From NCBI GenBank assembly GCA_046154125.1, contig JBJXEJ010000118.1, positions 1-64,000 on the forward strand: DNA of 64,000 bases. The letters are read 5' to 3'. Made by a program: the position numbers and the translations under genes. This document shows positions 23,057-33,183 of this stretch, in pieces. A model generated the notes under the pieces. It searched no databases. It had not been told where the DNA came from and was given only the letters and a program-made list of their open reading frames with translations. The stretch is from PBB1 sp046154125 (GTDB lineage Bacteria; Pseudomonadota; Gammaproteobacteria; Burkholderiales; Burkholderiaceae_C). The number at the start of each line of letters is the position of its first letter. Positions within the stretch are counted from its first letter, which is position 1.

Positions 23057-25219
23057 TCAGCGGGCAACTGCGGCCGGCTTGACGGCGGCACCGCGCACCT
23101 CGAAGCGCACCGTCTGCAGCGTCCGACCCTCGCGCCCTCGCAAGGTCAACTGGTGGCGGCCGGGCCAGGGCGTCCAGTGCAGGCTTGAGCCTCGCCCGAC
23201 GACCTGACCATCGAGAACCCAGGTGCCCGCCTCGCCTTCGAACGTGATCCGCTGGGCGCGTGGCGGCATGTCGGGATCGATCGCGTACAGGCTTCCCGAG
23301 CGCGGTGAGCGGATGCCGAAAGCGCTCGCTGCAGGCAGCATCCCGGGTGCGGCCTGCATGTTCGGAAGCGGCCGGGGCGATTCGGTCCCGGCGATGAACA
23401 GTTCGTCTCGCACCGGTTCACGGGCGCCTTCGAAGCGTGTGCGTGCGATGACGACTCCTGCCGGCGCGGCCGCCCGACCCGCCGGCACCGCCTCGTGCAG
23501 ATGCTGCATGACCGAGCGCCACACCGGCGCGGCACCGCTGATGCCACTGACGTCGTGCATCGGCGCGCCGCTCGCATTGCCGACCCAGACCCCGACCGTG
23601 TACCGATCGGAGTATCCGATGCACCAGTTGTCGCGCAGGTCCTTGCTGGTGCCGGTCTTCACCGCGACCGGAGCGCGCAAGGCCAGCGCACTGTCGAGCC
23701 CGAAAGTCAGGGCGCGCGCGTTGTTGTCGGACAGGATGTCGGTGACCAGGTAGGTGGCTGCCGCGCTGGCCACGCGTCGCGGCGCGGCGCGCGACGCAGC
23801 GGATGTGACCGCTGAGGAGGTCGAAGGCCGCAGCAGAGTCACCGGCGACATCATCCCGCCGTTGGCCATCGCACGGTAGGCGTTCGTCAGCGCCAGCAAG
23901 GTCACATCGGCACTGCCGAGCGCCAGCGAATCGCCGTAGTAGCCGCCGCTTTCCGGCAGCTCGAAACCGAAGGCGTTGAGCCGCGCCCACAGCGCCTCGG
24001 CACCCAGCATCGCACCCACCCGAACCGCCGGGACATTCAGGCTCGATCCCAGCGCGGTGCGCGCGCTGACCCAGCCCTTGAAACCGCGGTCGTAGTTCTG
24101 CGGCAGGTACAGACCGGTGGCGGTGGCAAGCTGCGCGGGCGAGTCGTCAAGCAAGGTGGCCGGCGTGATCAGGCGCTGCTCGAACGCGAGTCCGTAGACG
24201 AAAGGCTTCAGCGTCGATCCCGGCTGGCGCCGTGCCAGCACGCCATCGACCTGCGCGGCGTCGGACAGGTCGCCGCTGGAGCCGACCCAGGCCAGCACGT
24301 CGCCGCTGGCGTTGTCGAGCACCAGCACCGCACCGTCCTCGACCTGGCGACCCGCCAGCTCCACGAGCTGGCGGCGCAGCGCTTCATTGGCGACGCGCTG
24401 CGTGGATGCCTCGATCGTGGTTCGAAGCGTCGCCTGCGGCTTCTTGACCGATGCCAGCGCGTACCGGGCAGCATGCGGCGCCAGCTGCTCTGCGAGCGCC
24501 GGCCCGCCGCGCCGCACGAGCGCGAGTTCGACGAGCGTGCCCAGTCCGCCGCAGCTCAGGCCCTGGGCCTGCAGCACGCCGCAGGCGCGCTGCGTGACGA
24601 CCGCTGCACTCGCGTTCGGGCCGCGCACCAGCGCCGCCGCCACGGCGGCCTCATGTGTGTCGAGGCCGCTGGCGTGCTTGCCAAACAGCGTCTGCGACAG
24701 CGCATTGATGCCGACCAGTTCGCCCCGCCAGGCAACGCTGTTCAGGTACGCCTCGAGGATCTGCGCCTTGCTCCAGCGGGCTTCCAGCTCGCGCGCCCGG
24801 GCGATCTGGCCGAGCTTCTGCGTCACGCTGCGTCCGCCGACCGGCCGCTCCAGCCGCTCGTCGAGCAGGCCGGCCAGCTGCATGGTCAGCGTCGATGCGC
24901 CGCGCGTCCGGGTGTTCCAGGCGTTGGCCCAGGCACTGCTCGCCAAGGCGCCCCAATCGACGCCACTGTGTTCGTGGAAATGACGGTCCTCGCTGAGCAC
25001 GATCGCGTGCAGCAGGGCCGGCGACATCTCGCTCAGCGGCAACCACGGCAGGCGCCGCACCGAGGCGTCGGTGCGCAGCGTCTGGATCGGCGTGCCGTGG
25101 CGATCGAGCAGCGTGGTGTCGGACGGCGCGTGCAGCGCGCGCACATCGTCGAAGCGCGGCACGACGGCGCCGGCCTCCAGCGCCAGCAGCAGCGCTGCGG
25201 CACAGACGACGCGCATCAT
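23057..25219 (-). CDS. pbpC: Penicillin-binding protein 1C
   Basis: 720 residues. An N-terminal signal anchor precedes the transglycosylase (GT51) domain at about 35-210, with catalytic Glu in LSEDRHFHEHSGVDW and GASTLTMQLAGLL. The transpeptidase domain has S335-T-L-K338 in QPGSTLKPF, SLN (393-395) and KTGTSKD; a C-terminal PBP1C (BiPBP_C) domain ends the protein. It polymerises and crosslinks peptidoglycan in the periplasm. Its ATG overlaps the stop of the alpha-2-macroglobulin gene (ATGATG), reproducing the known pairing of pbpC with a bacterial alpha-2-macroglobulin, thought to combine protease trapping with wall repair. Confidence 0.95.
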   Translation of the reverse strand: MMRVVCAAALLLALEAGAVVPRFDDVRALHAPSDTTLLDRHGTPIQTLRTDASVRRLPWLPLSEMSPALLHAIVLSEDRHFHEHSGVDWGALASSAWANAWNTRTRGASTLTMQLAGLLDERLERPVGGRSVTQKLGQIARARELEARWSKAQILEAYLNSVAWRGELVGINALSQTLFGKHASGLDTHEAAVAAALVRGPNASAAVVTQRACGVLQAQGLSCGGLGTLVELALVRRGGPALAEQLAPHAARYALASVKKPQATLRTTIEASTQRVANEALRRQLVELAGRQVEDGAVLVLDNASGDVLAWVGSSGDLSDAAQVDGVLARRQPGSTLKPFVYGLAFEQRLITPATLLDDSPAQLATATGLYLPQNYDRGFKGWVSARTALGSSLNVPAVRVGAMLGAEALWARLNAFGFELPESGGYYGDSLALGSADVTLLALTNAYRAMANGGMMSPVTLLRPSTSSAVTSAASRAAPRRVASAAATYLVTDILSDNNARALTFGLDSALALRAPVAVKTGTSKDLRDNWCIGYSDRYTVGVWVGNASGAPMHDVSGISGAAPVWRSVMQHLHEAVPAGRAAAPAGVVIARTRFEGAREPVRDELFIAGTESPRPLPNMQAAPGMLPAASAFGIRSPRSGSLYAIDPDMPPRAQRITFEGEAGTWVLDGQVVGRGSSLHWTPWPGRHQLTLRGREGRTLQTVRFEVRGAAVKPAAVAR

Positions 25220-28092
25220 GGAATCACCTCGATGGCAGGGTTCGGAAGTTCGCCGAAGGTCTCGGGCGCATACATCGCCTCGATGCGTGTCGGCGGCAGC
25301 GCAAAGCGGCCGGCGGCGTTCAGGCGCAAGGTGTATTCGACGACATGCCGACCGCGCGGCAGCTGGCCGTAGTAGCGGCGAAAGGCCTCGAAGCTGCGCT
25401 CGTCGAAGGCCGTCCAGGCACTGCCGAAGTCGGTGTCCGCCTCGGTCGACCGGCCCTGTGCCGCGATCGCGCTGTCACGACCGAGCCCCGAGCCCAGCAG
25501 CGTCGCACCTGCCGGCACAGGATCGCTGACGACGACCCAGCTCATGTCGGTTTGCGCGTCGATCTCCAGCCGCACGCGCAACACATCGCCGCGCGACCAT
25601 CGCGAAGGGTCCTTCCGCGACACCGCCGTGATGTGGCGCGTGAGGCCGTAGCCCGCGCGGACCGGTCCTTTCAGTGCGATCGCGGCCAGGCTTTGCACCG
25701 TCAGCCACGGCGCGCCGCTGCCCTGCTGCCGAACCGTCAGCAGCGCCGGCTCGGCAGGCCATGGCAGATTCACGGAGCCGCCTGCGGGCTGCTTCGCCCA
25801 GTCGACGGCACCCGATGCCGGGGCAGGCGACACCGACGCAGCACCCGAGGGCTTCGCGTCGATCCGCACCGTGCTCGACCCGGTCGGCGCCTGCGATTCG
25901 AACTTCGCCGAGAACTTGTCGAGCGCGATCGCGCCCCACAGGTTGGCGGTGGTGGTCGACCACGCGCCGTCTCGCTGGCGGCCCAGTGCACCGACCACCA
26001 GGCGCGGCAATTCGTCGCGCCAGGTCGGCTCGTCCAGCACCGCCAGGATCAGACGAGCCGCGTTCGCGTCGGCGCTGTCCATCAGCCACCACCAGTGATC
26101 GCTGACCTCGTCGCTGAACTTCAGCGTCGTACCGCCCAGCGCAAGGCGGCTGCGCAGGATCTGCTGCGCCTGCTCGATGCGCCTGGCGTGATCGGACACG
26201 ATGATGTCCTGCGCGCGCAAGCGCCGCAGCAGGTTGAACCAGTCGATCACTGCCGCGGTCGGCCACAGGTTGGGCGTCACGTTGATCGAGCCCAGCATGC
26301 GGGCCTGCACGCGGCCGTGTCGCGCCAGCGCATCCAGCGCCGCGAGCTTGCGCACCGCGAGGTTCAGGCCCTGCGCCGACGCGGGCGCCCACGGCCGGCG
26401 CTCGATGCGGCCTTCGACAAAGGCCGTGAGGCCGGCGAGCATGGCGCTGCGCGCCGCATCGGGCAGCGCGAAGCCAGCCTCGTGCGCCGTCGCGATCAGT
26501 TGCGCGGTGAGCCGGTCGTTGCCGCCGGGTGCATCGCCCGCGCGCGGCGGGAAGTAGCCGGCGAGTCCGTCGGCATCGAGGTAGGTCGGCAGCGTCTCGA
26601 GCAGCGTGCTCCAGAGAGCCACGTCGCCGAGCCCCAATGCCTTGGCAGCCTTCTGTTCGAGGCACGAGTAGGGGTAGGTCTCGAAGTAGCGCCGCAGCCC
26701 GGGCAGTGCACTGCCGAGCCGAGGTTGCAGCGCGACCCGCAGGCCGCCGCGCTTGACGCCGCTCTCCGGCAGCGCCTCGGCCGGCGCCGCGACAGGCAGC
26801 GAGTAAGGGCCGTCGAGCCGCGCGATCGTGGCCTGCATCACCCGCACCGGCACGGCTTCGGCGACGAGCTGCGTGACCTTGATGCGGTCCTTCGCCACCG
26901 CAGCGCCCGAAGCACTCACCGCTTCCACCGAGGCGTCCCAGGCGATGCTGAATGCTTCGATCGGCACCTCGACCGGCCAGGTGATTTCCTTCGCCGACCC
27001 AGCCGGCAACACCACCTCCTGGGGCACGAACGACAACGGCACGCGCACGATCTCGGTCGCGCCGCGGTTCGCGGTGCCGGCGAGCGTTGCGCGCACCTTC
27101 ATCTCGCGTGACGTCGTGTTGCGCAACGTCAAGAGTGCGCTGAAACGATCGCCGCCTCGCACCAGCGGCGGCAGCCCGGCGAGCACTTGCAGGTCCTGTG
27201 TCACGCGCACCGTGGTGCTGCCGGTGCCGAAGGTCGGCGTGGCCGCACCGACCGGCCCGTCGGCGATGGCGACCAGCCGGAACCGCGTCAGCGAATCGTT
27301 CAGCGGCACCTCGACCGTGGCCTCGCCGCGGGCATCGAGCACGACCACCGCCTTCCACAGCAGCAGCGTGTCGAACAGCTCGCGCGTGCCGCCGCGACCT
27401 CCGCCGCCGCCGGCGGCCACCGCCTTGCGGCCGTAGTGACGCCGGCCGATGATCTCCCCCTGTGCGGTGCTGGTCTCGACACCCCAGGCACGGCTGCGGA
27501 TCATGGCGTTCAGCAGGTCCCACGAGTCGTTCGGACGCAACTCGAGCAGGCTCTCGTCGACCACGGCGAACGCCACCTCGGTGCCGGCCGGAGCGGGTGT
27601 CTGGCCGTCGGCCGACTGAGTCACCTTGATGCGCGCCTGAACCTTCTGTCGCACCGCGTACTGCGGACGGTCGGTCGTCACGCTGACCTTCAGTTCATGG
27701 GCCGCGATGCCGATCTGCAGCGCCGCCACGCCGAACTTGAACGACGGCTTGGCCAGGTCGACCATCGCGGTCGGCGCCTGGTACTCGCGGCCGTCGTACC
27801 AGAACGATCGCGCCCAGCTCAACGGCTCCTTCCAGCCCCAGGTGAAGAAGGAGTACCAGGGCACTTCGCGCAACCGGCCGCGCAGCGCCAGCACGCCGAC
27901 ATACACATTCGGCCCCCACGACTTCTCGATCTTGAGCGTCAGCGTCGGGTCGTCGCCACGCAGCGTCACGACGCGGGTGTCGATCAGCCCTTCGCGCTCG
28001 ACGGTGACCAGCGCCGTCGCCTCGCGGTAGGGCATGCGCACCTGCAGCCGGGCGGTCTCGCCGGGCTCGTAGCGCGGCTTCTCGGGCAGCAC
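25216..28092 (-). CDS. Alpha-2-macroglobulin family protein, C-terminal part of a gene split by a stop codon
   Basis: 958 codons can be read from GTG 28092, but the homologous frame continues without a break to the TAA at 28129-28131, so this is the second half of one gene. Visible features are the MG domains following LPEKPRYEPGETARLQVRMP and the thioester motif CLEQ (codons at 26653-26664) within the TED helical region. The C-terminal receptor-type domain ends in a Pro-rich stretch. Bacterial members trap attacking proteases in the periplasm through the thioester. The stop overlaps the pbpC start by four bases. Without its N-terminal half and signal peptide this fragment would not be exported, unless the stop is read through or is a sequencing error. 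Confidence 0.85.
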   Translation of the reverse strand: MLPEKPRYEPGETARLQVRMPYREATALVTVEREGLIDTRVVTLRGDDPTLTLKIEKSWGPNVYVGVLALRGRLREVPWYSFFTWGWKEPLSWARSFWYDGREYQAPTAMVDLAKPSFKFGVAALQIGIAAHELKVSVTTDRPQYAVRQKVQARIKVTQSADGQTPAPAGTEVAFAVVDESLLELRPNDSWDLLNAMIRSRAWGVETSTAQGEIIGRRHYGRKAVAAGGGGGRGGTRELFDTLLLWKAVVVLDARGEATVEVPLNDSLTRFRLVAIADGPVGAATPTFGTGSTTVRVTQDLQVLAGLPPLVRGGDRFSALLTLRNTTSREMKVRATLAGTANRGATEIVRVPLSFVPQEVVLPAGSAKEITWPVEVPIEAFSIAWDASVEAVSASGAAVAKDRIKVTQLVAEAVPVRVMQATIARLDGPYSLPVAAPAEALPESGVKRGGLRVALQPRLGSALPGLRRYFETYPYSCLEQKAAKALGLGDVALWSTLLETLPTYLDADGLAGYFPPRAGDAPGGNDRLTAQLIATAHEAGFALPDAARSAMLAGLTAFVEGRIERRPWAPASAQGLNLAVRKLAALDALARHGRVQARMLGSINVTPNLWPTAAVIDWFNLLRRLRAQDIIVSDHARRIEQAQQILRSRLALGGTTLKFSDEVSDHWWWLMDSADANAARLILAVLDEPTWRDELPRLVVGALGRQRDGAWSTTTANLWGAIALDKFSAKFESQAPTGSSTVRIDAKPSGAASVSPAPASGAVDWAKQPAGGSVNLPWPAEPALLTVRQQGSGAPWLTVQSLAAIALKGPVRAGYGLTRHITAVSRKDPSRWSRGDVLRVRLEIDAQTDMSWVVVSDPVPAGATLLGSGLGRDSAIAAQGRSTEADTDFGSAWTAFDERSFEAFRRYYGQLPRGRHVVEYTLRLNAAGRFALPPTRIEAMYAPETFGELPNPAIEVIP

Positions 28093-28128
28093 GTCGATGC
28101 GGTCGTCGTTGTCCAGTGCAAACCAAAG

Positions 28129-28131
28129 TTA
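28129..28131 (-). other. In-frame TAA interrupting the alpha-2-macroglobulin gene
   Basis: Reading on the minus strand, ...ACG AAG CAG GGA TAA CTT TGG TTT GCA... gives TKQG-stop-LWFA. The 12 codons after the stop continue in the same frame into the downstream part. Family members usually have Glu (GAA) here, as in QGELWF, so one G-to-T change explains the break. Confidence 0.8.
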
Positions 28132-31100
28132 TCCCTGCTTCGTGATCCACACGCTGGTGGCGGCCTGCGCCACGCGGCCCGCCTCATCCTTCGCCTGCGC
28201 GATCAGTTCGACCTGGCCAGCCGCCGACAGCGTCGCGTCGCAGGCCAGGCCGCCTCGCTCGTCGGTGCTGCCGCTGCAGACCACGCCGATGTCCTTCAGC
28301 TCGGTGCGGTTGTCGTAGGCATAGAAGCCGCCGACGATGCGGGTTCGGTTGCTCAGCGTCTGCGAGAGCCGGCCTCGCACCTCGACGCGCTGGCCACGGA
28401 TCGGCTGGCCGCGGGTGTCGAGCGCGAGCACGTTGAACTGAACGCGGCCGCCGCGCTGGCTGGCCCACGAACGCGTCTTGATGCCGAGCACCACCGCACT
28501 CGGCCACAGGTCGATGCGGGTCGACACGGTCTGCACCTCGCCATTCGGGTCGGCGTAGGTCAGCTCGCTGTGCAGCTCGCTGGCACGGGTCAGCGGCGGC
28601 AGGTCCTTGAGCAGCAGCGTGGCCGCGCCCTGCGCATCCGTGAGCAGCGGCAGCTTGTCGGCGACGAGCCGACCCGCGCGCTGCGCCGTGTCGGCTTCGT
28701 CTTCGGGTTCGCCGTCCGGAGACATCTCGCGCGGCGGCTCGAAGCTGAAGCCGTCGTGGCCGGGAAACGCGGGCACACGCGGCTTCAGCAGCGCCGACAC
28801 CGCCGCTGGCGACTTCGCCATCGCGCCGCCCGACAGGTAGCCCATCTGAACGCTCAACGGCAGCTCGCGCGGCGCGATCGGCACCTGGCTCGGCCCGCTC
28901 AGGCGCGCATCGATCAGCGGCAGGCGGAATTCCTCGACACGGAAGCTGCCGCTGGTCCAGCTGCCGCGCTGGCGTTCGCTGACGACATCGCGCTCCAGCA
29001 TGACCTCGTACAAGCCGAGCTTGGCGGCCGGCGGAATGTTCCAGGTCGACACCGCGTGGCGCGTGCCATTCCACACCAGAGGCTGCACGATCTGCTGCCC
29101 GCTGCCCTGGTGGACGATCTTGACGCGCGTCGGCAACGCAGCGGCGTCCCACGGCGCGAGTCCCGCCGAGGTTTCGGCGCGCAGGAAATGCTTCATCGAC
29201 ACGGTTTCGCCGGCACGCAGCAGCGTTCGGTCGAACACCGTGTGGGCGACCGCATCGCGCTCGGAGGCGTTGCTGGTCGGCAGGTTGAAGCGCCACGGCT
29301 CGATGCCCTTCTGCCAGCTGGTGAACACGAAGGCGGTGTCGACCACCTGGGGCGCACGCGGATCGGCATCGGCCTTGCGGGCGGTCACGAAGTAGCCCGC
29401 TTCATTCGGGCATTCGCCGACCTGCAGGTCGAGCGCGAGCTTGACGATCGCCAGTCCGCGTGCGTCGGTGCGCCCGGCCCACAGCCGCTTGCCGAGGCAG
29501 TCGTTGATCGCCACGTCGGCGCCTTCGACCGGGCGACCACGGTCTAGCGAGGTGACCCACACCGCGCTGTTCTCACGGCCCAGCTTCACGTGCACGCCGA
29601 GGTTGGTGACCAGCACGCCGGTGCGCACGTACATCGGCGCGCGCGGATCGAGCAGCGCCTGTCCGAGGCGCGCCGATTCGATCTCGACCACGTGGTAACC
29701 CGGCTCGGCGAGAGGGAGGCCGACGACCTCGAACGGGCGCGGGTCGCCACCTTTCAGTTGCGGCAGATCGAGGCGCCTTGCAGTGGCATCGGACTTGAGC
29801 AGCGACAGCGTGCGCGTCTGAACCCGGCGTTCGACCTGATGCTTCGTCGTGCGCCCGCGCCCGTCGATGCGCGATTCGCTGGTGAACCACTCTGCCTTCG
29901 GCAGGCCGGCCTCCTGTGCGCTCAGCTCGGACTCATGGAAGCGGTGCAGCTTGTCGTACCAGGCCAGCATTTCCGCATCGGTCTGCAGGCGTTTGACGCG
30001 CACCGAGCCGGTGGGAGCCGACGGGCGCAGATCGCCCTGCACATGGCGCAGGGTGAGCGGCAGCATCGGCGGCGACGACGATGCCGCGCCTGGGCTGGCT
30101 GCTTCGCCGTAGCGCTCGAAGATGCCGAACGGGGCGGCGGAGAACCTGGCGATCGGCGGCGCGTCGACCGTGCTCACCTTCATCGGGAAGGCGCCGGCGT
30201 TCGCGAGCCCGCGGCCTGCGGCATCCTTCAGGTTCGGCGGCACCTCGACCGTGAATGCCGCGTTTTCAGCCACGCGCATCGCGAGCGTGATCGAGCTGAC
30301 CTCGGGATCCTTGTCATCCTTGTCGAACGCCGGCGCGATCGGCTTGCCGCCGGCCGGCACCAGCCTGACCAGTTCGGCCAGCTTGCGATCGATCGGCGCT
30401 GAGAACCGCAGCACCAGCGGGCGGATCGGCAGGCACGGCGCGGTGGCGCGTTCACGCTCGCAGCTGAACTCGGCTGTGAAGGCCGGCCGCACGCGAAAGC
30501 CGAAACGCTGCTCGACGCGGGTCGCCACGTCGGGGTTCACCGCCGCGGCGATGCCGCGGCCCCACACCAGGCGCATCGGTGTGTCGGTCGGGAGCGGGCG
30601 CGGGCAGGCCAGCACGACGAGCCGCGACTGGCGCTCCGCCTCGCGCTTTGCGTCCTTCAGCGGCCTCGGACCGGCGACGCTGGCGATGCGGTCGCGCAAT
30701 GCGCCGGTCACGATCCGAACCGGCAGCCGGTCGCCCAGCCCCTCGACCTCGCACCACGCGTGGGTGGCGACGCTGCGGTCGGTGGCAGCACCGTTGACGG
30801 TGAGCAGGAAGTGCTGGTCCTCCTCGATCGTCGCGCCTTCATCGGGCTGGATCGATTCCACCGCCGGTCCGCCGGTGCTGAAGGCGAACGAGGTGGCGCC
30901 GGTCAGCGCCGTTTCACTGCGTGCCGAGCCCGGCGCGCGCGGCTTCCAGTCGGGCCGGACCTGCGCGAGGCAGCGCACGCCGGGCGGCAACGGCAGTTCG
31001 AAATTGAAGACCCAGCTGCGGTCGCTGGTCCACAGGCCGGCACCCCGGGTCGGGGAGCCCACGCAGGACACCGCCATCGGGTCGGGCAACCGCGGATCAC

Positions 31101-31266
31101 CGAAGGCGGCGACGGCCTCGGAAAACGTGACCGCCAGTTGCCGCACCTGCGCCACCTCGCCTTGCGGGCTGACGCCGACGATCGTCGCGGCATCGGCAGC
31201 GAAGCCCGTCAACGACGCGAGCGCCAGCAGCGCAACTCCCCACCTCTGGATCCAAGCTCGCACCAC
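28129..31266 (-). CDS. Alpha-2-macroglobulin family protein, N-terminal part of a gene split by a stop codon
   Basis: 1045 codons from GTG 31266 (GTG 31263 is equally possible; no ATG fits). The start follows a GAGG-type Shine-Dalgarno, 25 bases after the M48 protease stop. A signal peptide (WGVALLALASLTGFAADA) lacks a lipobox cysteine, so the intact protein would be soluble in the periplasm rather than a lipoprotein. The body is a series of MG-type beta-sandwich domains, with a VSPQGEV/VTFSEAV opening and the MG2 segment around APMYVRTGVLVTNLGVHVK. It ends at TKQG followed by TAA. Intact length with the second part would be about 2,017 residues, normal for this family in Burkholderiales. Confidence 0.85.
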   Translation of the reverse strand: MVRAWIQRWGVALLALASLTGFAADAATIVGVSPQGEVAQVRQLAVTFSEAVAAFGDPRLPDPMAVSCVGSPTRGAGLWTSDRSWVFNFELPLPPGVRCLAQVRPDWKPRAPGSARSETALTGATSFAFSTGGPAVESIQPDEGATIEEDQHFLLTVNGAATDRSVATHAWCEVEGLGDRLPVRIVTGALRDRIASVAGPRPLKDAKREAERQSRLVVLACPRPLPTDTPMRLVWGRGIAAAVNPDVATRVEQRFGFRVRPAFTAEFSCERERATAPCLPIRPLVLRFSAPIDRKLAELVRLVPAGGKPIAPAFDKDDKDPEVSSITLAMRVAENAAFTVEVPPNLKDAAGRGLANAGAFPMKVSTVDAPPIARFSAAPFGIFERYGEAASPGAASSSPPMLPLTLRHVQGDLRPSAPTGSVRVKRLQTDAEMLAWYDKLHRFHESELSAQEAGLPKAEWFTSESRIDGRGRTTKHQVERRVQTRTLSLLKSDATARRLDLPQLKGGDPRPFEVVGLPLAEPGYHVVEIESARLGQALLDPRAPMYVRTGVLVTNLGVHVKLGRENSAVWVTSLDRGRPVEGADVAINDCLGKRLWAGRTDARGLAIVKLALDLQVGECPNEAGYFVTARKADADPRAPQVVDTAFVFTSWQKGIEPWRFNLPTSNASERDAVAHTVFDRTLLRAGETVSMKHFLRAETSAGLAPWDAAALPTRVKIVHQGSGQQIVQPLVWNGTRHAVSTWNIPPAAKLGLYEVMLERDVVSERQRGSWTSGSFRVEEFRLPLIDARLSGPSQVPIAPRELPLSVQMGYLSGGAMAKSPAAVSALLKPRVPAFPGHDGFSFEPPREMSPDGEPEDEADTAQRAGRLVADKLPLLTDAQGAATLLLKDLPPLTRASELHSELTYADPNGEVQTVSTRIDLWPSAVVLGIKTRSWASQRGGRVQFNVLALDTRGQPIRGQRVEVRGRLSQTLSNRTRIVGGFYAYDNRTELKDIGVVCSGSTDERGGLACDATLSAAGQVELIAQAKDEAGRVAQAATSVWITKQG

Positions 31267-31291
31267 TCGCACCTCGCCTAGAAGGCTTCGT

Positions 31292-33040
31292 CTACTGGTA
31301 CCCCAATTGTTCCGTGAGAAGCTGGCGACGTTGCGCCTCGATCGTGCGCAGCCGCGAATCGATGACCGACGACTCGACAAAATCGACCGCCGTGGTGGAG
31401 CTGCGAGCCAGCCGCTGACCCGCTTTCAAGCGGTCGATCGCACCGGGCAGATCACCCGACGCATAGCGTGACTCGGCTTCGGCGCGCAATGACCGCAGCG
31501 CCCACCCGAGTTGCGCGGAGACGCGGCCCAGCATCGACCAGACCTCGGCATCGTCGGGGTAGCGTGCCACCCAGGTCTGCAACTGGTCCGCACTCGATCG
31601 CAGTGGTGGGCTGTCGTTCCTGGCCGGCCCCGAAACCAGCGCGATCTGAGCACTCAGCAGCATCACCGGACGCGAGGTGTTGGAGGCGTCAGGCGCCACC
31701 GGTCCGACGGTCCGCGTCAGCGGCTCCAGCGCCGCCTGGGCCTGCACCGGCTCACCTCGCTGCAGCAGCGATTCCACCTTCAACAGCGTGACCGCTCGTT
31801 CACCGCGCAGATCTCGTTGCGGCAACGCACCGGTTGCTGCCACATCGGCGATCGAGGCCACCGCCGCCGAGCCACCGCGGGCCACGTCCAGCGCCTTCTT
31901 CATCGAAGCATCTGCGCGTGCCCAGTCGCGCAGCAGGCTCGATGCCAGTGCGCTGGAATAGGCGTCTGCGAAGCGCTCGGCCAGCGTCGCGTTGACGGAA
32001 GCACGGCCTTCGGCATCGAGCCCCTGCCAGCGGCGCAAGGAATCCACGCGGGTGTCCATCAGCACGCGAGCGCGGGCCAGCGCCGCAGTGTGTTCGAGTG
32101 CCGTCGATGGCGAGCTGACCAGCGGAGGGGTCGACGTGAGGCCGGCCGTGCCGAGACGGGCACGAGCCTCACCGATGCGTTCGGTGGTCAGCGGGTGGCT
32201 GCGCAGGTACGGATAGCCGCCGTTGTCATTGAGGCGAGAGGACTGCTGCAGCCTCTCGAACATCGACGCCATGCCCGCCGGCTCGAAGCCGGCACTGGCC
32301 ATCATCTGCGAGCCGATGCGATCGGCCTCCCGCTCCATGTCGCGAGAGAAATTCAACTGCCCCTGGATGCCCGCAGCCTGACCCCCGACGATCATCGCGT
32401 TGGCGGCATCGCCTCCCCCCGATCGGGTGGCCGCCAGCACGCCGATGATCATGGCCGCGGCGCTGATCAGCGACTGGCGCTTGCTGTTCGCAAAGCCGCG
32501 CGCGATGTGGCGCTGGTTGATGTGGGTCATCTCGTGAGCCATCACCGAGGCCAGCTCGTCGCGGGTCTGTGTGATCGCCATCAGCCCCAGGTGAATGCCC
32601 ATGTAGCCGCCGGGCAGCGCGAACGCATTGACGCTGCGGTCGCGCACAAGAAAAGGCTGGTAGGCGAAGCGCTGGTTCAGTTCCTCGCCGAGGTCACCCC
32701 GAAGTCGGGCGGCGGCCAGCAGCGGCTGCCACAGCGACTGCAGGTACTCCAGCAGGATCGGATCGTCGAGGTAGTCGGGGTCACGCCGTATGTCCCGCAT
32801 GATCGCGTCGCCCAGATGCCTCTCGGTGCCGATGTTGAAGTCCTCGGAGGCGGTGTCACCCAGCGACGGCAGGTTCACCTGCGACTGCGCCGCAGGCGAC
32901 ATCACGCTGCCGAGCAGCGTCATGCAGAGCAGTCCCGCCATCACCCGCTGGCGCAATGGACGCGAAGCACCCTCCCGACCACCGGATGCCGGGCGCTCGG
33001 CCGCATGAGGATCGCGGGTGGGGGAAGGGTTTTGAGTCAA
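31292..33040 (-). CDS. M48-family metalloprotease with C-terminal repeats (BepA-like)
   Basis: Up to 582 residues. The zinc motif is HEMTH in VMAHEMTHINQRH; the third ligand is in MEREADRIGSQMM. A signal peptide (LCMTLLGSVMSPAAQSQ) precedes the peptidase domain, and the last 250 residues are helical, TPR-like. BepA-type proteases maintain outer-membrane protein assembly from the periplasm. The start is uncertain: TTG 33040 gives the full open frame with a charged n-region (RPLRQR), while ATG 32941 lacks it; TTG 32956 is another option. It is read just before the alpha-2-macroglobulin gene and divergently from moaC. Confidence 0.9.
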   Translation of the reverse strand: MTQNPSPTRDPHAAERPASGGREGASRPLRQRVMAGLLCMTLLGSVMSPAAQSQVNLPSLGDTASEDFNIGTERHLGDAIMRDIRRDPDYLDDPILLEYLQSLWQPLLAAARLRGDLGEELNQRFAYQPFLVRDRSVNAFALPGGYMGIHLGLMAITQTRDELASVMAHEMTHINQRHIARGFANSKRQSLISAAAMIIGVLAATRSGGGDAANAMIVGGQAAGIQGQLNFSRDMEREADRIGSQMMASAGFEPAGMASMFERLQQSSRLNDNGGYPYLRSHPLTTERIGEARARLGTAGLTSTPPLVSSPSTALEHTAALARARVLMDTRVDSLRRWQGLDAEGRASVNATLAERFADAYSSALASSLLRDWARADASMKKALDVARGGSAAVASIADVAATGALPQRDLRGERAVTLLKVESLLQRGEPVQAQAALEPLTRTVGPVAPDASNTSRPVMLLSAQIALVSGPARNDSPPLRSSADQLQTWVARYPDDAEVWSMLGRVSAQLGWALRSLRAEAESRYASGDLPGAIDRLKAGQRLARSSTTAVDFVESSVIDSRLRTIEAQRRQLLTEQLGYQ

Positions 33041-33183
33041 GGGGGCTTTCGCAGCAAGGGCGATGGTGAGACCGCTGGCACGCCGCCGAGTTCAGGTGGT
33101 TCGACCGCAAGGCAGCTGTCTGACGGCTTCAGCATACGGGCTGACTATGATGCCAGCCTGACTTTGCTGCATTGTTTCGCGCC

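Noticed and set aside
28093..28131. Two independent genes for the alpha-2-macroglobulin halves
   Set aside because: The twelve codons after the TAA continue family sequence in frame (LWFALDNDDRID), so this is one gene with a stop, not two designed genes; nor is it a frameshift.
27187..29547. 786-codon plus-strand open frame
   Set aside because: Mirror of the alpha-2-macroglobulin gene; no domain and typical antisense amino-acid bias.
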